Source of the DNA: JALXCH01 sp964495805 | GTDB taxonomy: Bacteria > Calditrichota > Calditrichia > RBG-13-44-9 | Reading direction: 5' to 3' | Assembly (NCBI GenBank): GCA_964495805.1 | Contig: CAZBWV010000019.1 | Span: forward strand, 62,001 to 126,000 | DNA: 64,000 nucleotides | Made by a program: the position numbers and the translations under genes | Shown: positions 8,238 to 16,872 of the stretch, one piece after another | Layout: each line of letters starts with the position of its first letter | How positions within the stretch are numbered: the stretch's first letter is position 1 | The notes under the pieces: model-generated | The model's input: only the letters and a program-made list of their open reading frames with translations | Told to the model about the DNA's origin: nothing | Database searches by the model: none

Positions 8238-9314
8238 TTATTTGATGTTGTAAAAGGTAAATGAAATTTTGGACGACAGTTTTTTCTGGTTTGGAGAAAA
8301 ATACAGCGAGACTTCGTCGAAGCGAATCATGGGATACCGTTTGACCACCTCGTCGAGGAATTGCACCACGTTCTTGCGGGTGCCATTCAGGTGCAAATAG
8401 TAACTGATTGTTTCGTAAAGATTTCCGGTTCGAATTTGTCCCTGCTTCAACCGGGCGACCTCCAGATGATAAGCCTGAGCTAACTGGCGAAGTTCCGTTT
8501 CAATATTCTGGGGTTGAGCGGTAATCTGAACCTCCTGGTTTTCCGGGGGAATTCGAGAAGGAGTCAGATTGGCGGACATGCCGGCATAATAGTATTTTTT
8601 TCCGTTCTCGTACTTCTCCTGGATGGGGAACATCTGGATGGGTAGTTTGAGCAGTTTGTGTTTCAGCGTAAGGTGGAATTGTACCAGTTTGTCGCGGGAA
8701 TCTGCCACTGCGCTCAGGTTCATATCCCTGGGAGTGATTACCACCACATCTAACTGGGCGCCATTGGTTTTACCACCAAGAACTTTTTGGAGAAGCTGGC
8801 CAATAAACAGATTGGTAGCCAGATTTTTCTGGTAGATGGAAAGAATTTCCTGTTCGCTGGCCGATTTTTCGCTGGTGGCTTCCGCCTCTGTTTTGGCCGG
8901 GACTTCGGCGATTGGCTGTTCGACTTTCTCTTCCCCTTTCCGAAAAACAAAAATAAGTAAGAAGAGAACCAAAATGGCAATGATACCGATAGTTGTAACC
9001 GCAATTAAAGTCTTTTTATTTTGATCTCCAAAAGAAAAAGATGTTTCATCTTCGTATTCGGTGGTTTCAGCGGATTCTTCCTGAATCGTTTTCGCGGTTT
9101 CCTCCTGCAACTCCTGCACAAAACTGTCCTGAGAGGTTTCCTGCTCAGGGGCTTCGGAGCGAGGTACCAGCGATTCTGTGGTATCGAAAGAGAGATCAAA
9201 CGTTTCCAAGGATGCGGACTGAGACGGTTCCTGAGTCGTTGGTGCTTCCGGTGTTTCCTCGGCCGATACGGTGCGTTTGATTGGTGAAGCGGTTTTAAAA
9301 TTAACCTTCACCAT
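8238..9314 (-). CDS. PilN/PilO-like single-pass inner-membrane assembly protein
   Basis: The 358-residue protein has an acidic, Glu/Thr/Ser-rich cytoplasmic N-terminus (1-100), one transmembrane helix (about 102-124), a ~50-residue linker and a periplasmic domain. That domain contains a helix followed by two alpha/beta units (YETISYYLHLNGTRKNVVQFLDEV resembles the PilO/GspM ferredoxin-like fold). The start is the ATG at 9314, with GAGGGGGAA eight bases upstream. The frame is open further upstream to 9491, but that would overlap the preceding gene. It follows a PilM-like and a prepilin-like gene, so an inner-membrane platform role is inferred. I do not recognise a named family. Confidence 0.6.
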   Translation of the reverse strand: MVKVNFKTASPIKRTVSAEETPEAPTTQEPSQSASLETFDLSFDTTESLVPRSEAPEQETSQDSFVQELQEETAKTIQEESAETTEYEDETSFSFGDQNKKTLIAVTTIGIIAILVLFLLIFVFRKGEEKVEQPIAEVPAKTEAEATSEKSASEQEILSIYQKNLATNLFIGQLLQKVLGGKTNGAQLDVVVITPRDMNLSAVADSRDKLVQFHLTLKHKLLKLPIQMFPIQEKYENGKKYYYAGMSANLTPSRIPPENQEVQITAQPQNIETELRQLAQAYHLEVARLKQGQIRTGNLYETISYYLHLNGTRKNVVQFLDEVVKRYPMIRFDEVSLYFSPNQKKLSSKISFTFYNIK

Positions 9315-9340
9315 GTTTTCTTCCCCCTCTTTGGTAAAAT

Positions 9341-10276
9341 TTAAAAAATGTTCGAGATTGGTTGAATCATTTGATAGAGGCGATCCGATGAGATTTCCTG
9401 ACTCTCGGCCGCTAATCGATATACATCGGTGTTTTCCAGATTGAATAAATGAATCGGAATGGAGGTCTGGGCACGCAGAGGTTCCAGCCATTCCGGTTTA
9501 AAATGGAAACCGAACAGGTAGATCGCATTAAACTGATAGCGCGGTTTATCCAGAACCGAAGGTTGCTGCAATTCCTCGATAAGCACATCGAATTTCGATA
9601 GTAAATCCTCTTCGTCTATTTGCTCGATGGATTCCAGCTGCGAGTTGTAGGGTTTAAACTGATATTCCAGAAAATTCTGGGCGCTGGACACGATCACATC
9701 ATAACCCCGGCGTTGCCATCCTAACAGCAGAGCCTGTCCGGAAAAATCGGGGTGGATGGTGCGGAAAAATTCTTCCACGGTAAAGCAGTCCGGGGTAATC
9801 ATTTCCACTTCCATCTGGGCTTGGGCTGCAATTTCTTCGAAGAATTGGAGCACATTTTTACGAATGGCAACCATCAACAATTCCTGAAACTGCTCCTCCT
9901 TGATTAGAAAATCGGGCAGATAAACGTGATAGTTGTCCGGCGATTCGCCCCAGATTTTTTCCATGGTATAAGCGGCCAGGTTCTGGTGTTCTTCTGGCGG
10001 AATAGCCTCGTCCACTTGGAGCCGTTTGATCAGGGAAAACCGTGCCGGAATCGAGAAACGGATGGTGCCCGGATGGAGTTCGTATTTTTGCGCAATCGCA
10101 GAAAGGTGATTGGCAATTTGTTTGGTAGCAGTGGATTGATGAATCGTTTGATAATTAATAGAAAGGGGCAGTGAATCGCTCACTGCCCTTCGAATATGCA
10201 GAGTTTCCCCGTCAATGGTCATTTCCGTCCAGAGAAAAAAGTCCTCCTGAAACGATATGCTGTGAATTTCTTTCAC
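9341..10276 (-). CDS. PilM/GspL-like actin-fold protein
   Basis: The 311-residue soluble protein follows the PilM/GspL/HofM outline. It starts with a beta-rich part, then RFSIPARFSLIKRLQVDEAIP (the usual 'LP...v..r.i.lP' segment), a Y-x-D region (NYHVYLPDFL), LLMVAIRKNVLQFF, an acid-rich ...VEMITPDCF and ALLLGWQRRG where the second nucleotide loop would be. The strict phosphate loops of active ATPases are not obvious, so nucleotide binding is uncertain. The start is GTG at 10276 with an AAGGGG ribosome site. In type IV pilus and type II secretion systems this protein forms the cytoplasmic side of the alignment complex with the PilN/PilO proteins, encoded here by the next gene. Confidence 0.6.
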   Translation of the reverse strand: MKEIHSISFQEDFFLWTEMTIDGETLHIRRAVSDSLPLSINYQTIHQSTATKQIANHLSAIAQKYELHPGTIRFSIPARFSLIKRLQVDEAIPPEEHQNLAAYTMEKIWGESPDNYHVYLPDFLIKEEQFQELLMVAIRKNVLQFFEEIAAQAQMEVEMITPDCFTVEEFFRTIHPDFSGQALLLGWQRRGYDVIVSSAQNFLEYQFKPYNSQLESIEQIDEEDLLSKFDVLIEELQQPSVLDKPRYQFNAIYLFGFHFKPEWLEPLRAQTSIPIHLFNLENTDVYRLAAESQEISSDRLYQMIQPISNIF

Positions 10277-10290
10277 CGAAATCCCCTTAA

Positions 10291-11988
10291 CTATTGATTC
10301 TCCCAGCTTTTTTCACCGTCCTTAATAAATCCGTGGTTAATGTGCTTTTTATAGAAAATTACGTAAACGGGTTCTTTTTCCCCTTCCAGGGCGTGTAATA
10401 AGTCCTTTTCCAGATTTCTGGCTGTTTCGCGGAAGAGTAAAGCTTCGTCCGGGTTGAAACTCTTTTTCATCTGAATGAGCAGAGCCATGGCCGGCTGGAA
10501 GGCTTCGGCGCTGGATTTGTATTTTTTACGGAAACGTCGGGAAAGTTTTGATGCAGCCACCGTGGAATCCAGCTTTTCCAGCTTCTTCTGGAAATAAGTC
10601 AACTTCTTTTCCAGATCACTTAAATTGCCCGTCTCGATTCGGGTGGCCAGGGTGTCCATGGGATTGAGAATGTCTTCGATGGCTGGTTTCAGCACGGAAA
10701 GTTTTTTCTCGACTTGCACCAGCTTTACAAAATCACCCACCTCTTTGGCATACCGGTAGAAAAATACATTTTTGATATCGGCAAATTCCGCCTGAATTTC
10801 TTTCAGGTCCAGCAGGATATCCGTTTTCCGACGAAGCACCAATCGGTTCATATTGAGCCGTCGGTTGGTGCGGGCAATGACTGAATCCAGCGAATCAATC
10901 TGGGCGTAGATGGCCACATTTTTAATGGGTTCCACATCCTGGACAAATCGTTGATGGAATTTATCTAATAGATTGGGACATTCCACGGTAATATGCTTTC
11001 CGTCAGTGGTGTCAATCAGATAGAGTTCATTGCAATCCGGGCAGTAAAAATCGTCCTGATTCAGATGCACCAGAATGGAGTCGGTCTCATTCAGCTTGCT
11101 CAAACCGTATTTCTGGGTCAAAATAAAGAAGTCCGGGGAGAGGAACTTCTGGTGTAATTCCTCCAGATTCTGCCGTTCGGCGGAGAGTTTAGCCTGCTCC
11201 TCACTCACATTTGCCGAAGTGAAGTTAGCCAGGCTGGTATTTATCCGATCGATGAATTTTTTCAAACGATCCGGAACGCTGGAAACTTTGGTAATGTCCG
11301 TTTTTTTCATGCTGGAGATGAATTGGCTAATCTTCTGATACTCCTGGTTCCAGAACTGATTGACCTTTTCCCGCTCCACGTTGGGGAAGTAATAATTAAT
11401 AGAATCCACATAATTGATGGCTTTCAGAATGCCGTTTTGCAGGGAGTAGTCCGAAACGCGTTCCCGCAAATCCCTTAACGAATCCACAAACAGTTTGGTG
11501 CGTGAGAAATTGGGGAAAGTGGCACTGGAATCGAATTGCTGCATGTCCAGCATGATTTCCTGGCTCTTCATCAGGATGTCCTCGTATTTCCGAAAATAGC
11601 GTTCGTTCCCCACCAGGTCTCCAGTAATTTCGTAAGCAGCCAGAGAAAGGTCCGAGATGTTTTTAATACTGGGAATTTCCAGAATATTGTTGATAACGGT
11701 GATGAAGCTGCGGGTTAACGAAACCAGAGTCTGGCGCTGATGCAAACCGGAATCACTCTGGACAAAATTCAACAGTTTATTCAGGGAGTCCGTATAAGAT
11801 TCATTCGCTCGATAATAGAACGATTCGGCTTCATAAAGACTGTTGATATGTTCTCGGCAAGTGTTGGTTATTTGTTCTTCTTCTTTCCAAATTTTATTGG
11901 GAACAAGAATGACTGCGATGAGCAGTAACGAGAGTAAAACAATGAGAATTTCAAGGATGATAGAACCTCGGGAGTACTTACCAGCCAT
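10291..11988 (-). CDS. Giant prepilin-like coiled-coil protein with CxxC motif
   Basis: The 565-residue protein begins MAGKYSRG|SIILE, a type IV prepilin leader: basic residues, Gly8 as cleavage site and Glu at mature position +5, followed by a hydrophobic helix (SIILEILIVLLSLLLIAV). An EAESFYYRANESYTDSLNKLL segment mirrors the 'gsYtdsLdeL' part of pseudopilins. Most of the remainder is long helical, coiled-coil-like sequence. It is interrupted at about 305-340 by a small zinc-ribbon-like piece (FYCPDCNELYLI ... VECPNL). Pseudopilins are usually 120-250 residues, so the length is unusual. The ATG at 11988 has GGAGG four bases upstream. The TTG at 12003 is not used. Confidence 0.65.
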   Translation of the reverse strand: MAGKYSRGSIILEILIVLLSLLLIAVILVPNKIWKEEEQITNTCREHINSLYEAESFYYRANESYTDSLNKLLNFVQSDSGLHQRQTLVSLTRSFITVINNILEIPSIKNISDLSLAAYEITGDLVGNERYFRKYEDILMKSQEIMLDMQQFDSSATFPNFSRTKLFVDSLRDLRERVSDYSLQNGILKAINYVDSINYYFPNVEREKVNQFWNQEYQKISQFISSMKKTDITKVSSVPDRLKKFIDRINTSLANFTSANVSEEQAKLSAERQNLEELHQKFLSPDFFILTQKYGLSKLNETDSILVHLNQDDFYCPDCNELYLIDTTDGKHITVECPNLLDKFHQRFVQDVEPIKNVAIYAQIDSLDSVIARTNRRLNMNRLVLRRKTDILLDLKEIQAEFADIKNVFFYRYAKEVGDFVKLVQVEKKLSVLKPAIEDILNPMDTLATRIETGNLSDLEKKLTYFQKKLEKLDSTVAASKLSRRFRKKYKSSAEAFQPAMALLIQMKKSFNPDEALLFRETARNLEKDLLHALEGEKEPVYVIFYKKHINHGFIKDGEKSWENQ

Positions 11989-12075
11989 TATTCCTCCGTG
12001 CAATTTAATTATATTAGAACCAATTTCGTTTTAAGATAACATAAGTTTCCGTAAATAACGACTTAAATATTAAAA

Positions 12076-12104
12076 AGTTTAATAAAATAAGCCCAAAATG
12101 TCAA
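12076..12104 (-). promoter_or_regulatory. Sigma70-type promoter of the pilus-like/rsmD/coaD operon
   Basis: On the minus strand a perfect -35 TTGACA (12104-12099) is separated by 17 bases from TAAACT (12081-12076). The expected start of transcription is about 80 bases before the ATG at 11988. The hexamers and spacing are identical to those of the aroF promoter at 62016. Confidence 0.7.
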
Positions 12105-12327
12105 TTCATTTTTTGAAAATCAATTTCAACAAAAATGAAAGTTTTTAAGGAGTTTACGGGGGTTGGTTCGTCGGTTTTGTTTGCCGTAGCAGGTCAGTAA
12201 GGTATCGCCAGCGTGTTCAGCGGAAAAGATGATGCCGTGAGCTGAAGAGAGGACGGTTTGTATCGGAAAGGGGAGTGCTGCCCGCGGAAATGTTGCCGGC
12301 GGGCGGAAAAATAAATTTTTATTGTTC
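12105..12327. other. Divergent intergenic region, no gene seen
   Basis: The stretch between the two divergent promoters contains A/T-rich sequence next to the minus promoter and G/C-richer sequence towards ilvE. I see no open frame with a ribosome site and no clear structured RNA. Confidence 0.5.
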
Positions 12328-12356
12328 TTGACTTTCCCGGGTGCAATGGATAAAAT
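12328..12356 (+). promoter_or_regulatory. Sigma70-type promoter of ilvE
   Basis: TTGACT (12328-12333), a 17-base spacer and TAAAAT (12351-12356) give five of six matches in each box. Transcription should begin near 12363, about 30 bases before the leader ORF. Confidence 0.8.
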
Positions 12357-12391
12357 CCTGTGTAAATTAATGATTTAAGGAAGAATTGTTG

Positions 12392-12430
12392 ATGCTGATT
12401 TTCATTTTATGGTTAATAGAATGGTTTTAA
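12392..12430 (+). CDS. Candidate ilvE leader peptide (12 residues)
   Basis: The ORF encodes MLIFILWLIEWF: three Leu, three Ile, two Phe, two Trp and one Glu, so half of its residues are branched-chain. AAGGAAG lies about nine bases upstream of the ATG. It lies in the ilvE leader between the promoter (12328-12356) and an intrinsic terminator (12441-12468) that ends 30 bases before ilvE. Ribosome stalling at Leu/Ile codons could therefore control read-through, as in classical ilv attenuation. The TAA is 10 bases before the terminator stem, so a ribosome at the stop would cover the segment that can pair with the 5' arm. Confidence 0.6.
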   Translation: MLIFILWLIEWF

Positions 12431-12440
12431 GAATGGGCTG

Positions 12441-12468
12441 CCCGGTTTGTTTGGAACCGGGTTTTTTT
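12441..12468 (+). terminator. Leader terminator (attenuator) upstream of ilvE
   Basis: A 7-bp stem CCCGGTT/AACCGGG (12441-12447 and 12455-12461) is followed by seven T residues. It lies after the promoter and before the gene, so constitutive use would abolish ilvE expression. A competing smaller hairpin AATGGG (12432-12437) with CCCgGTT (12441-12447) is possible and would occupy the 5' arm. Confidence 0.75.
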
Positions 12469-12497
12469 GTCGTTTAACCGAAAAAAAGGAGCGATGC

Positions 12498-13508
12498 ATG
12501 TTTGATATAACTTACTTTCCCGGAGCCCGGTATTTCTGGCATAATGGAGAGATGTACGATTGGAATACGGCGAATATTCATGTGATGACTCATGCGCTTC
12601 ATTATGGAAGTTCGGTATTCGAAGGGATTCGAGCTTACGACACGGAAAAAGGTCCGGCTATCTTCCGCCTGAATGATCATTTGAATCGGTTGATGGTTTC
12701 CTCCGATGTTTTAAACATGAAAGTGCCCTGGGGAAAACAGGAGCTGGAAAAGACGATTAAACAGGTCATGAAAGCCAATCGCCTGCGGGCAGCTTATATC
12801 CGTCCCAATGTGTTTTATTCTTACGGAAGTCCCGGTGTGGTTCCCAAAGCCAGTCCGGTGGAGGTAACCATTGCCTGCTGGGCGTGGGGTGCCTATCTGG
12901 GAGAAGAAGCGTTGAAGCGTGGCGTCCATGTTTTGTTGCTTCCTTACCGACGGGTGCACACCAGTCAGGTGGATTTGCGGGCGAAAATTGGTGGCCTGTA
13001 TGCCTTGTCCAATATTTCCGGAACGTTTGCCCGGGAGCGTGGCTTCCATGAAGGAGTTTTTTTGAATCTGGAAGGACGGATTGCTGAAGGAACGGGTGAA
13101 AACATCATCCTGGTGCAGGGCAACCGGCTGAAAACCAACGATCGCAGTGAGTCCATTTTAGAAGGTATCACCCGCACCACGGTTTTGCAACTGGCGCAGG
13201 ACATGGGGTATTCGGTGGAAATTGGTCCTATTCCTGTGGAGGAGATGCTGGGCAGCGATGAAGTCTTTTTCACCGGTACCGCGGCGGAAGTCATTCCCAT
13301 TACCCGGATCACCGATGGCTCCAATCCGGAAACCCCTCAGGAAGAATGGAAAGAATTCGTAGTTGGCAACGGAAAACCGGGTACGGTGACGCAAAAATTG
13401 GCCGAACGGTATCGAGCCGTGGTGCGCGGGGAATTACCGGAATATCATCACTGGCTGACCTACGTGTACGATTCCCCGGAAGAATTCAGGCAGCATTTTG
13501 GTGAATAG
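12498..13508 (+). CDS. ilvE: Branched-chain amino acid aminotransferase
   Basis: The 336-residue class IV PLP aminotransferase shows THALHYGSSVFEGIRAY, the catalytic lysine K163 in LRAKIGGLYALSN, EGTGENIILV and FFTGTAAEVIPI. It catalyses the last step of Leu, Ile and Val synthesis (2-oxo acid + glutamate) and is cytoplasmic. The start ATG at 12498 has AGGAG six bases upstream. An open frame reaching back to 12447 crosses the terminator and is ignored. Expression appears to be controlled by the upstream leader ORF and terminator. Another aminotransferase follows after 41 bases. Confidence 0.93.
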   Translation: MFDITYFPGARYFWHNGEMYDWNTANIHVMTHALHYGSSVFEGIRAYDTEKGPAIFRLNDHLNRLMVSSDVLNMKVPWGKQELEKTIKQVMKANRLRAAYIRPNVFYSYGSPGVVPKASPVEVTIACWAWGAYLGEEALKRGVHVLLLPYRRVHTSQVDLRAKIGGLYALSNISGTFARERGFHEGVFLNLEGRIAEGTGENIILVQGNRLKTNDRSESILEGITRTTVLQLAQDMGYSVEIGPIPVEEMLGSDEVFFTGTAAEVIPITRITDGSNPETPQEEWKEFVVGNGKPGTVTQKLAERYRAVVRGELPEYHHWLTYVYDSPEEFRQHFGE

Positions 13509-13549
13509 AAAAGGATGACAAAAATGTTTTAAATGAGGAGGACCCTACC

Positions 13550-14746
13550 ATGCCGCGATTAGCAAGACGAGCCAACCAGATGCCTCCCTCTCCAATCCGG
13601 AAACTGGTTCCCCTGGCGGAAGAGGCAAAGCGGCAAGGCATTCATGTGTACCATATCAACATCGGGCAACCGGATATTCCGACCCCGCAGGTACTGCTGG
13701 ATGCATTTCGAAACCACAATCTGACCATTTTACCTTACGGCCATTCGGCTGGTTTATGGGAGTATCGGGAAGAGCTGGTGAAATATTATGATCAGTTCGA
13801 TATTCACGTCACCAGCGAGGAGATTCTGGTTACCTCCGGTGGCAGCGAAGCCATCATCTTTGCCATGATGACCATCATGGACCCTGGTGATGAGGTCATT
13901 ATTCCCGAACCGTTTTACACCAATTACAACGGCTTTGCCGTGGAGGCAGGGGTACGCATTGTTCCGGTTACCAGCCGGGTGGAGGACGGGTTCAAATTGC
14001 CTCCGATTGAGGAGATTGAGAGCAAAATCACCGAACGCACCCGCGCCATTATGATTTGTACTCCCAATAATCCCACCGGTTACGTGTACACCCGCCAGGA
14101 AATGGAAGCCCTGAAAGAGCTGGTGTTACGGCACGATTTGTTCTTCCTTTCCGATGAGGTGTATCGGGAGTTTGTGTACGATGGTGCGGTGTACACTTCG
14201 GTCATGCATCTGGATGGTCTGGAGGATCGCGCGGTTCTGTTGGACAGTATCTCCAAACGGTACAGTGCCTGCGGTGCACGGGTAGGATGTCTGGTGACTC
14301 ACAATCGGGAAGTGCTGGATGCGGGTTTGCGATTGGGGCAGGCCCGGCTTTGCCCGCCAACCCTGGAGCAGATGGCGGCCAAAGCAGCCATTAGTACGCC
14401 CAAATCGTACTTTGATGAAGTGCTCTCGGAGTACAAAAAACGTCGGGACGTGGTCTTTAAGGAACTGGAAAAAATTCCCGGTGTGGTGGCACTGAAGCCG
14501 CAAGGAGCTTTTTACACCATCGTTCGGTTGCCGGTGGATGATGCCGATCATTTTGCGGCCTGGCTGCTCACCGACTTTAACCTGGATGGCGAAACGGTGA
14601 TGCTGGCCCCTGCCAATGGATTTTATGCCACGCCCGGCAAAGGCAAGGATGAAGTGCGCATCGCTTTTGTGCTCAATGTGCACGACATGCACCGTTCCAT
14701 GGAGATTATTCGGGAAGCGTTAAAGGTGTACCCGGGCAGAAAATAA
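13550..14746 (+). CDS. Class I pyridoxal-phosphate aminotransferase (aspartate-type)
   Basis: The 398-residue fold-type I aminotransferase has PNNPTG at 172-177, SDEVYRE at 201-207 and the PLP lysine K236 in LDSISKRYSACGARVG. That lysine region (SKRYSACG instead of SKxYAMTG) marks a subgroup distinct from AspC at 4463-5671. The N-terminal MPPSPIRKL and NIGQPDIPTP fit aspartate/aromatic aminotransferase relatives. It probably shares the ilvE transcript and a terminator follows directly. The amino donor or acceptor cannot be fixed from sequence. Aspartate, alanine or aromatic activity are all possible. Confidence 0.8.
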   Translation: MPRLARRANQMPPSPIRKLVPLAEEAKRQGIHVYHINIGQPDIPTPQVLLDAFRNHNLTILPYGHSAGLWEYREELVKYYDQFDIHVTSEEILVTSGGSEAIIFAMMTIMDPGDEVIIPEPFYTNYNGFAVEAGVRIVPVTSRVEDGFKLPPIEEIESKITERTRAIMICTPNNPTGYVYTRQEMEALKELVLRHDLFFLSDEVYREFVYDGAVYTSVMHLDGLEDRAVLLDSISKRYSACGARVGCLVTHNREVLDAGLRLGQARLCPPTLEQMAAKAAISTPKSYFDEVLSEYKKRRDVVFKELEKIPGVVALKPQGAFYTIVRLPVDDADHFAAWLLTDFNLDGETVMLAPANGFYATPGKGKDEVRIAFVLNVHDMHRSMEIIREALKVYPGRK

Positions 14747-14769
14747 TGCTGCCGAACTGAAATTTGAAC

Positions 14770-14805
14770 AGCCCTGAATTGTCGCCAGACGGTTCAGGGC
14801 TTTTT
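14770..14805 (+). terminator. Intrinsic terminator of the ilvE operon, overlapping the GH16 stop codon
   Basis: The 9-bp stem AGCCCTGAA/TTCAGGGCT (14770-14778, 14793-14801) has a 14-base loop and ends in a run of five T. The stop codon of the convergent GH16 gene (14794-14796) lies inside the 3' arm. The convergent transcript would therefore form the same stem only beyond its own stop. Confidence 0.8.
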
Positions 14806-15591
14806 AATGGCTTTTTCGGAAAAAGGTCGGTACCACACATCCCGAATAATGATTTCGTACTCTTTCGGGGAGGGAGTGTGAGGTGGTTTGCCCTGGTACC
14901 AGTACAGGTTCATGACGATTTTCTTCCTTCCTCCGTGTGCTGATAAACCTTTCGGGTAAAGTGTTGCCCGACAGATTAACGCCCGGGAAGAAGGCAGCTC
15001 CGGATAGTGTCCCCGGTAGCCGATGAACTGCACCGAATCCGGGTACCACCTGATTTTGAAAGTGGTGTACGGGGTATCTCCGGAAAGATGGAAGGAAAAT
15101 TTCTGGCTTTCCCGATGGTCGTTTCCCAGGGAATCGCGCCAGTGTACGGTGAAAAGTCCCAGCGAGTCGTTTTCTGCCTGCCCCCATCGGGAAAATTCGA
15201 TGTCGATTTCGGAATGGTCGTTCTGGTACAGAAACAGTCCCAGCACCAATCGCCGGTGGAAACGGGTCATGTTTCCGATCAAGAAAAAGGTGTATTCTCC
15301 GTATCCGAAGCGATTATCGGTGAACACTTCGGCGCTGTACCACCGGTCGCCGGAACGGGTGGTTTTCAGGTGAAGAAATTTTCGGGAATCCAGAAACACG
15401 TTTTCCGAATGGTGAGACCACAGATTAGGACCGGGTGCCCGGGGATGAGAGCTGTGTTTGATATACCAGTGAAGGGAAGGGTGTCCGAACGCAAACTCCC
15501 TGGCACTGGCCGTGTCCGGTAAAAGTAGGCCAAAGAAGGTGATCAGAAAAATTTGTTGTAGAATGTTACGAGAACGAAATCGATATTTCAT
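14794..15591 (-). CDS. Secreted GH16-like glycoside hydrolase
   Basis: The 265-residue protein has an N-terminal signal peptide (basic start, hydrophobic stretch, cut near TASA|RE) and a concanavalin-like beta-jelly roll. The key motif is HSEIDIEF (about residues 132-139), matching the GH16 catalytic ExDxE site. RWYSAEVFTDNRFGYGEYTFF and YTTFKIRWYPDSVQF fit GH16 strands. It should act outside the cytoplasm on beta-1,3/1,4-glucans, galactans or a similar polymer. Specificity is open. It is the last gene of the minus operon behind a lipoprotein and an outer-membrane barrel. Confidence 0.8.
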   Translation of the reverse strand: MKYRFRSRNILQQIFLITFFGLLLPDTASAREFAFGHPSLHWYIKHSSHPRAPGPNLWSHHSENVFLDSRKFLHLKTTRSGDRWYSAEVFTDNRFGYGEYTFFLIGNMTRFHRRLVLGLFLYQNDHSEIDIEFSRWGQAENDSLGLFTVHWRDSLGNDHRESQKFSFHLSGDTPYTTFKIRWYPDSVQFIGYRGHYPELPSSRALICRATLYPKGLSAHGGRKKIVMNLYWYQGKPPHTPSPKEYEIIIRDVWYRPFSEKAIKKP

Positions 15592-15612
15592 AAACCAAAT
15601 TGTTCATCCGGC

Positions 15613-16869
15613 TCAGAATCGAAATTGCGCACTGACGGCTAAATCCATGCTTTTGGCATGGGAAAACCACCGGAAGTTGTGGTTCTGATAGCTCACATTT
15701 AGCTGGAAATATTTTAAATCCAGGCCCATCCCCAGTCCCAGTACCATTCCGTAATAACCGCCCAGTCCTAAACCAGCGCGCAGGGGGAGCAGAGGAATGG
15801 GATGGTACTCTGTACCTACCGAAAGATACGGACGGGTAGTGTTATTCATTTCGCTGTTTAATCCCTGAATCCAGTTCACCGTAAAAATCAAATTGGGACG
15901 GTACTGGTAAGCGGCAGCAAGATTCAGAACTCGAGGCAATCCGGTATGAAACCCTCCCACAGCGTAAGATGTGTCGATTTCCACCGATTCCAGACTGTCT
16001 GCCTGGTTGATCTGAAGCGTGTCGATGGTGTATGTGTAATCGTAAATCGTGTTGTTTTTGTTCCAGTTAATTCCCCCGGCAAAGTTGACGACATGAAGGG
16101 AAAAAGACCATTTTTTCCGGTAGGTGGCAAAGGCTCCGATGTCGAATGAAAAGCCACCCCCACCTTCACTGGTCATCAATCGGATGCTTTCTTCCATAGA
16201 AATGTAGTTGTCCTCGGTCACCACCTTCCCGGATGATTCTAATACCTCGGCATACTCCAGTCCGGTGATGTACTTCCCGCTGATTCCCACCGAGGCAAAA
16301 TCAAATAGTTCACCAAAATATTTGGTCATGGGGAAGCCGATACTAAAATTCACCGAAGCAGCTGCCCAACCCAGGCCTTCGATGGAGTCGAAGTAGTAAT
16401 CCTTCCCGTCGGCATTGCCCCGGAACGGGAGTTCGAAATAGTTCTTCGGAATGGTGACCCGGCCGGTTCCCATACCGGTGATGGAAAGCAGAAACGGTCT
16501 GGCGTAGAAAGAGAACGCTTTGGCCTCGCCCAGGGAGTAAGCCTGATAACCGTCCTCCGGAATTCTACCCAGCAAATAGTCGATATCTCCGGAAGTTAAA
16601 GAGTCTCCCGTGGTGAAATACTGATTATAGTCGTGTAAGCTAAAGCTGTTGTTCGAAGCGGCTAAATGGAGTGAGAGAAGATGGAGTTCAAAAGCAAAAT
16701 CACGTGGAAGAGCCAGAAGCGCGGGGTTTCCGTTGGCAATTTCCGCTCCCTCGGCAATGGCCGCATTGCTTCCGGCCATTCCCAGGTAACGCGCGTCAAT
16801 CATGTTCTGTGACCAGCCGATTGCGATCCAGAAAAATGTACCGAACAGGTAAACTAACACGTGTCTCAT
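15613..16869 (-). CDS. Outer-membrane beta-barrel protein (PorV/FadL-like)
   Basis: The 418-residue protein has a signal peptide ending near GWSQ, then DARYLGMAGSNAAIAEGAEIANGNPALLAL. This GMAGS...NPA start is typical of long-chain transporter/PorV-like barrels of Bacteroidota-type bacteria. Alternating strands run to a terminal aromatic residue (SAQFRF), the usual outer-membrane insertion signal. It lies three bases downstream of the 690-residue lipoprotein and 21 bases before the GH16 gene, so the three are probably co-transcribed. Ligand unknown. Confidence 0.75.
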   Translation of the reverse strand: MRHVLVYLFGTFFWIAIGWSQNMIDARYLGMAGSNAAIAEGAEIANGNPALLALPRDFAFELHLLSLHLAASNNSFSLHDYNQYFTTGDSLTSGDIDYLLGRIPEDGYQAYSLGEAKAFSFYARPFLLSITGMGTGRVTIPKNYFELPFRGNADGKDYYFDSIEGLGWAAASVNFSIGFPMTKYFGELFDFASVGISGKYITGLEYAEVLESSGKVVTEDNYISMEESIRLMTSEGGGGFSFDIGAFATYRKKWSFSLHVVNFAGGINWNKNNTIYDYTYTIDTLQINQADSLESVEIDTSYAVGGFHTGLPRVLNLAAAYQYRPNLIFTVNWIQGLNSEMNNTTRPYLSVGTEYHPIPLLPLRAGLGLGGYYGMVLGLGMGLDLKYFQLNVSYQNHNFRWFSHAKSMDLAVSAQFRF

Positions 16870-16872
16870 AAT

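Noticed and set aside
9315..9491. N-terminal extension of the PilN/PilO-like gene
   Set aside because: It overlaps the PilM-like gene, whereas the ATG at 9314 has a good ribosome site.
12378..12500. T-box riboswitch upstream of ilvE
   Set aside because: No T-box consensus (AGGGTGGNACCGCG-like) is present. The leader ORF and terminator explain the region better.
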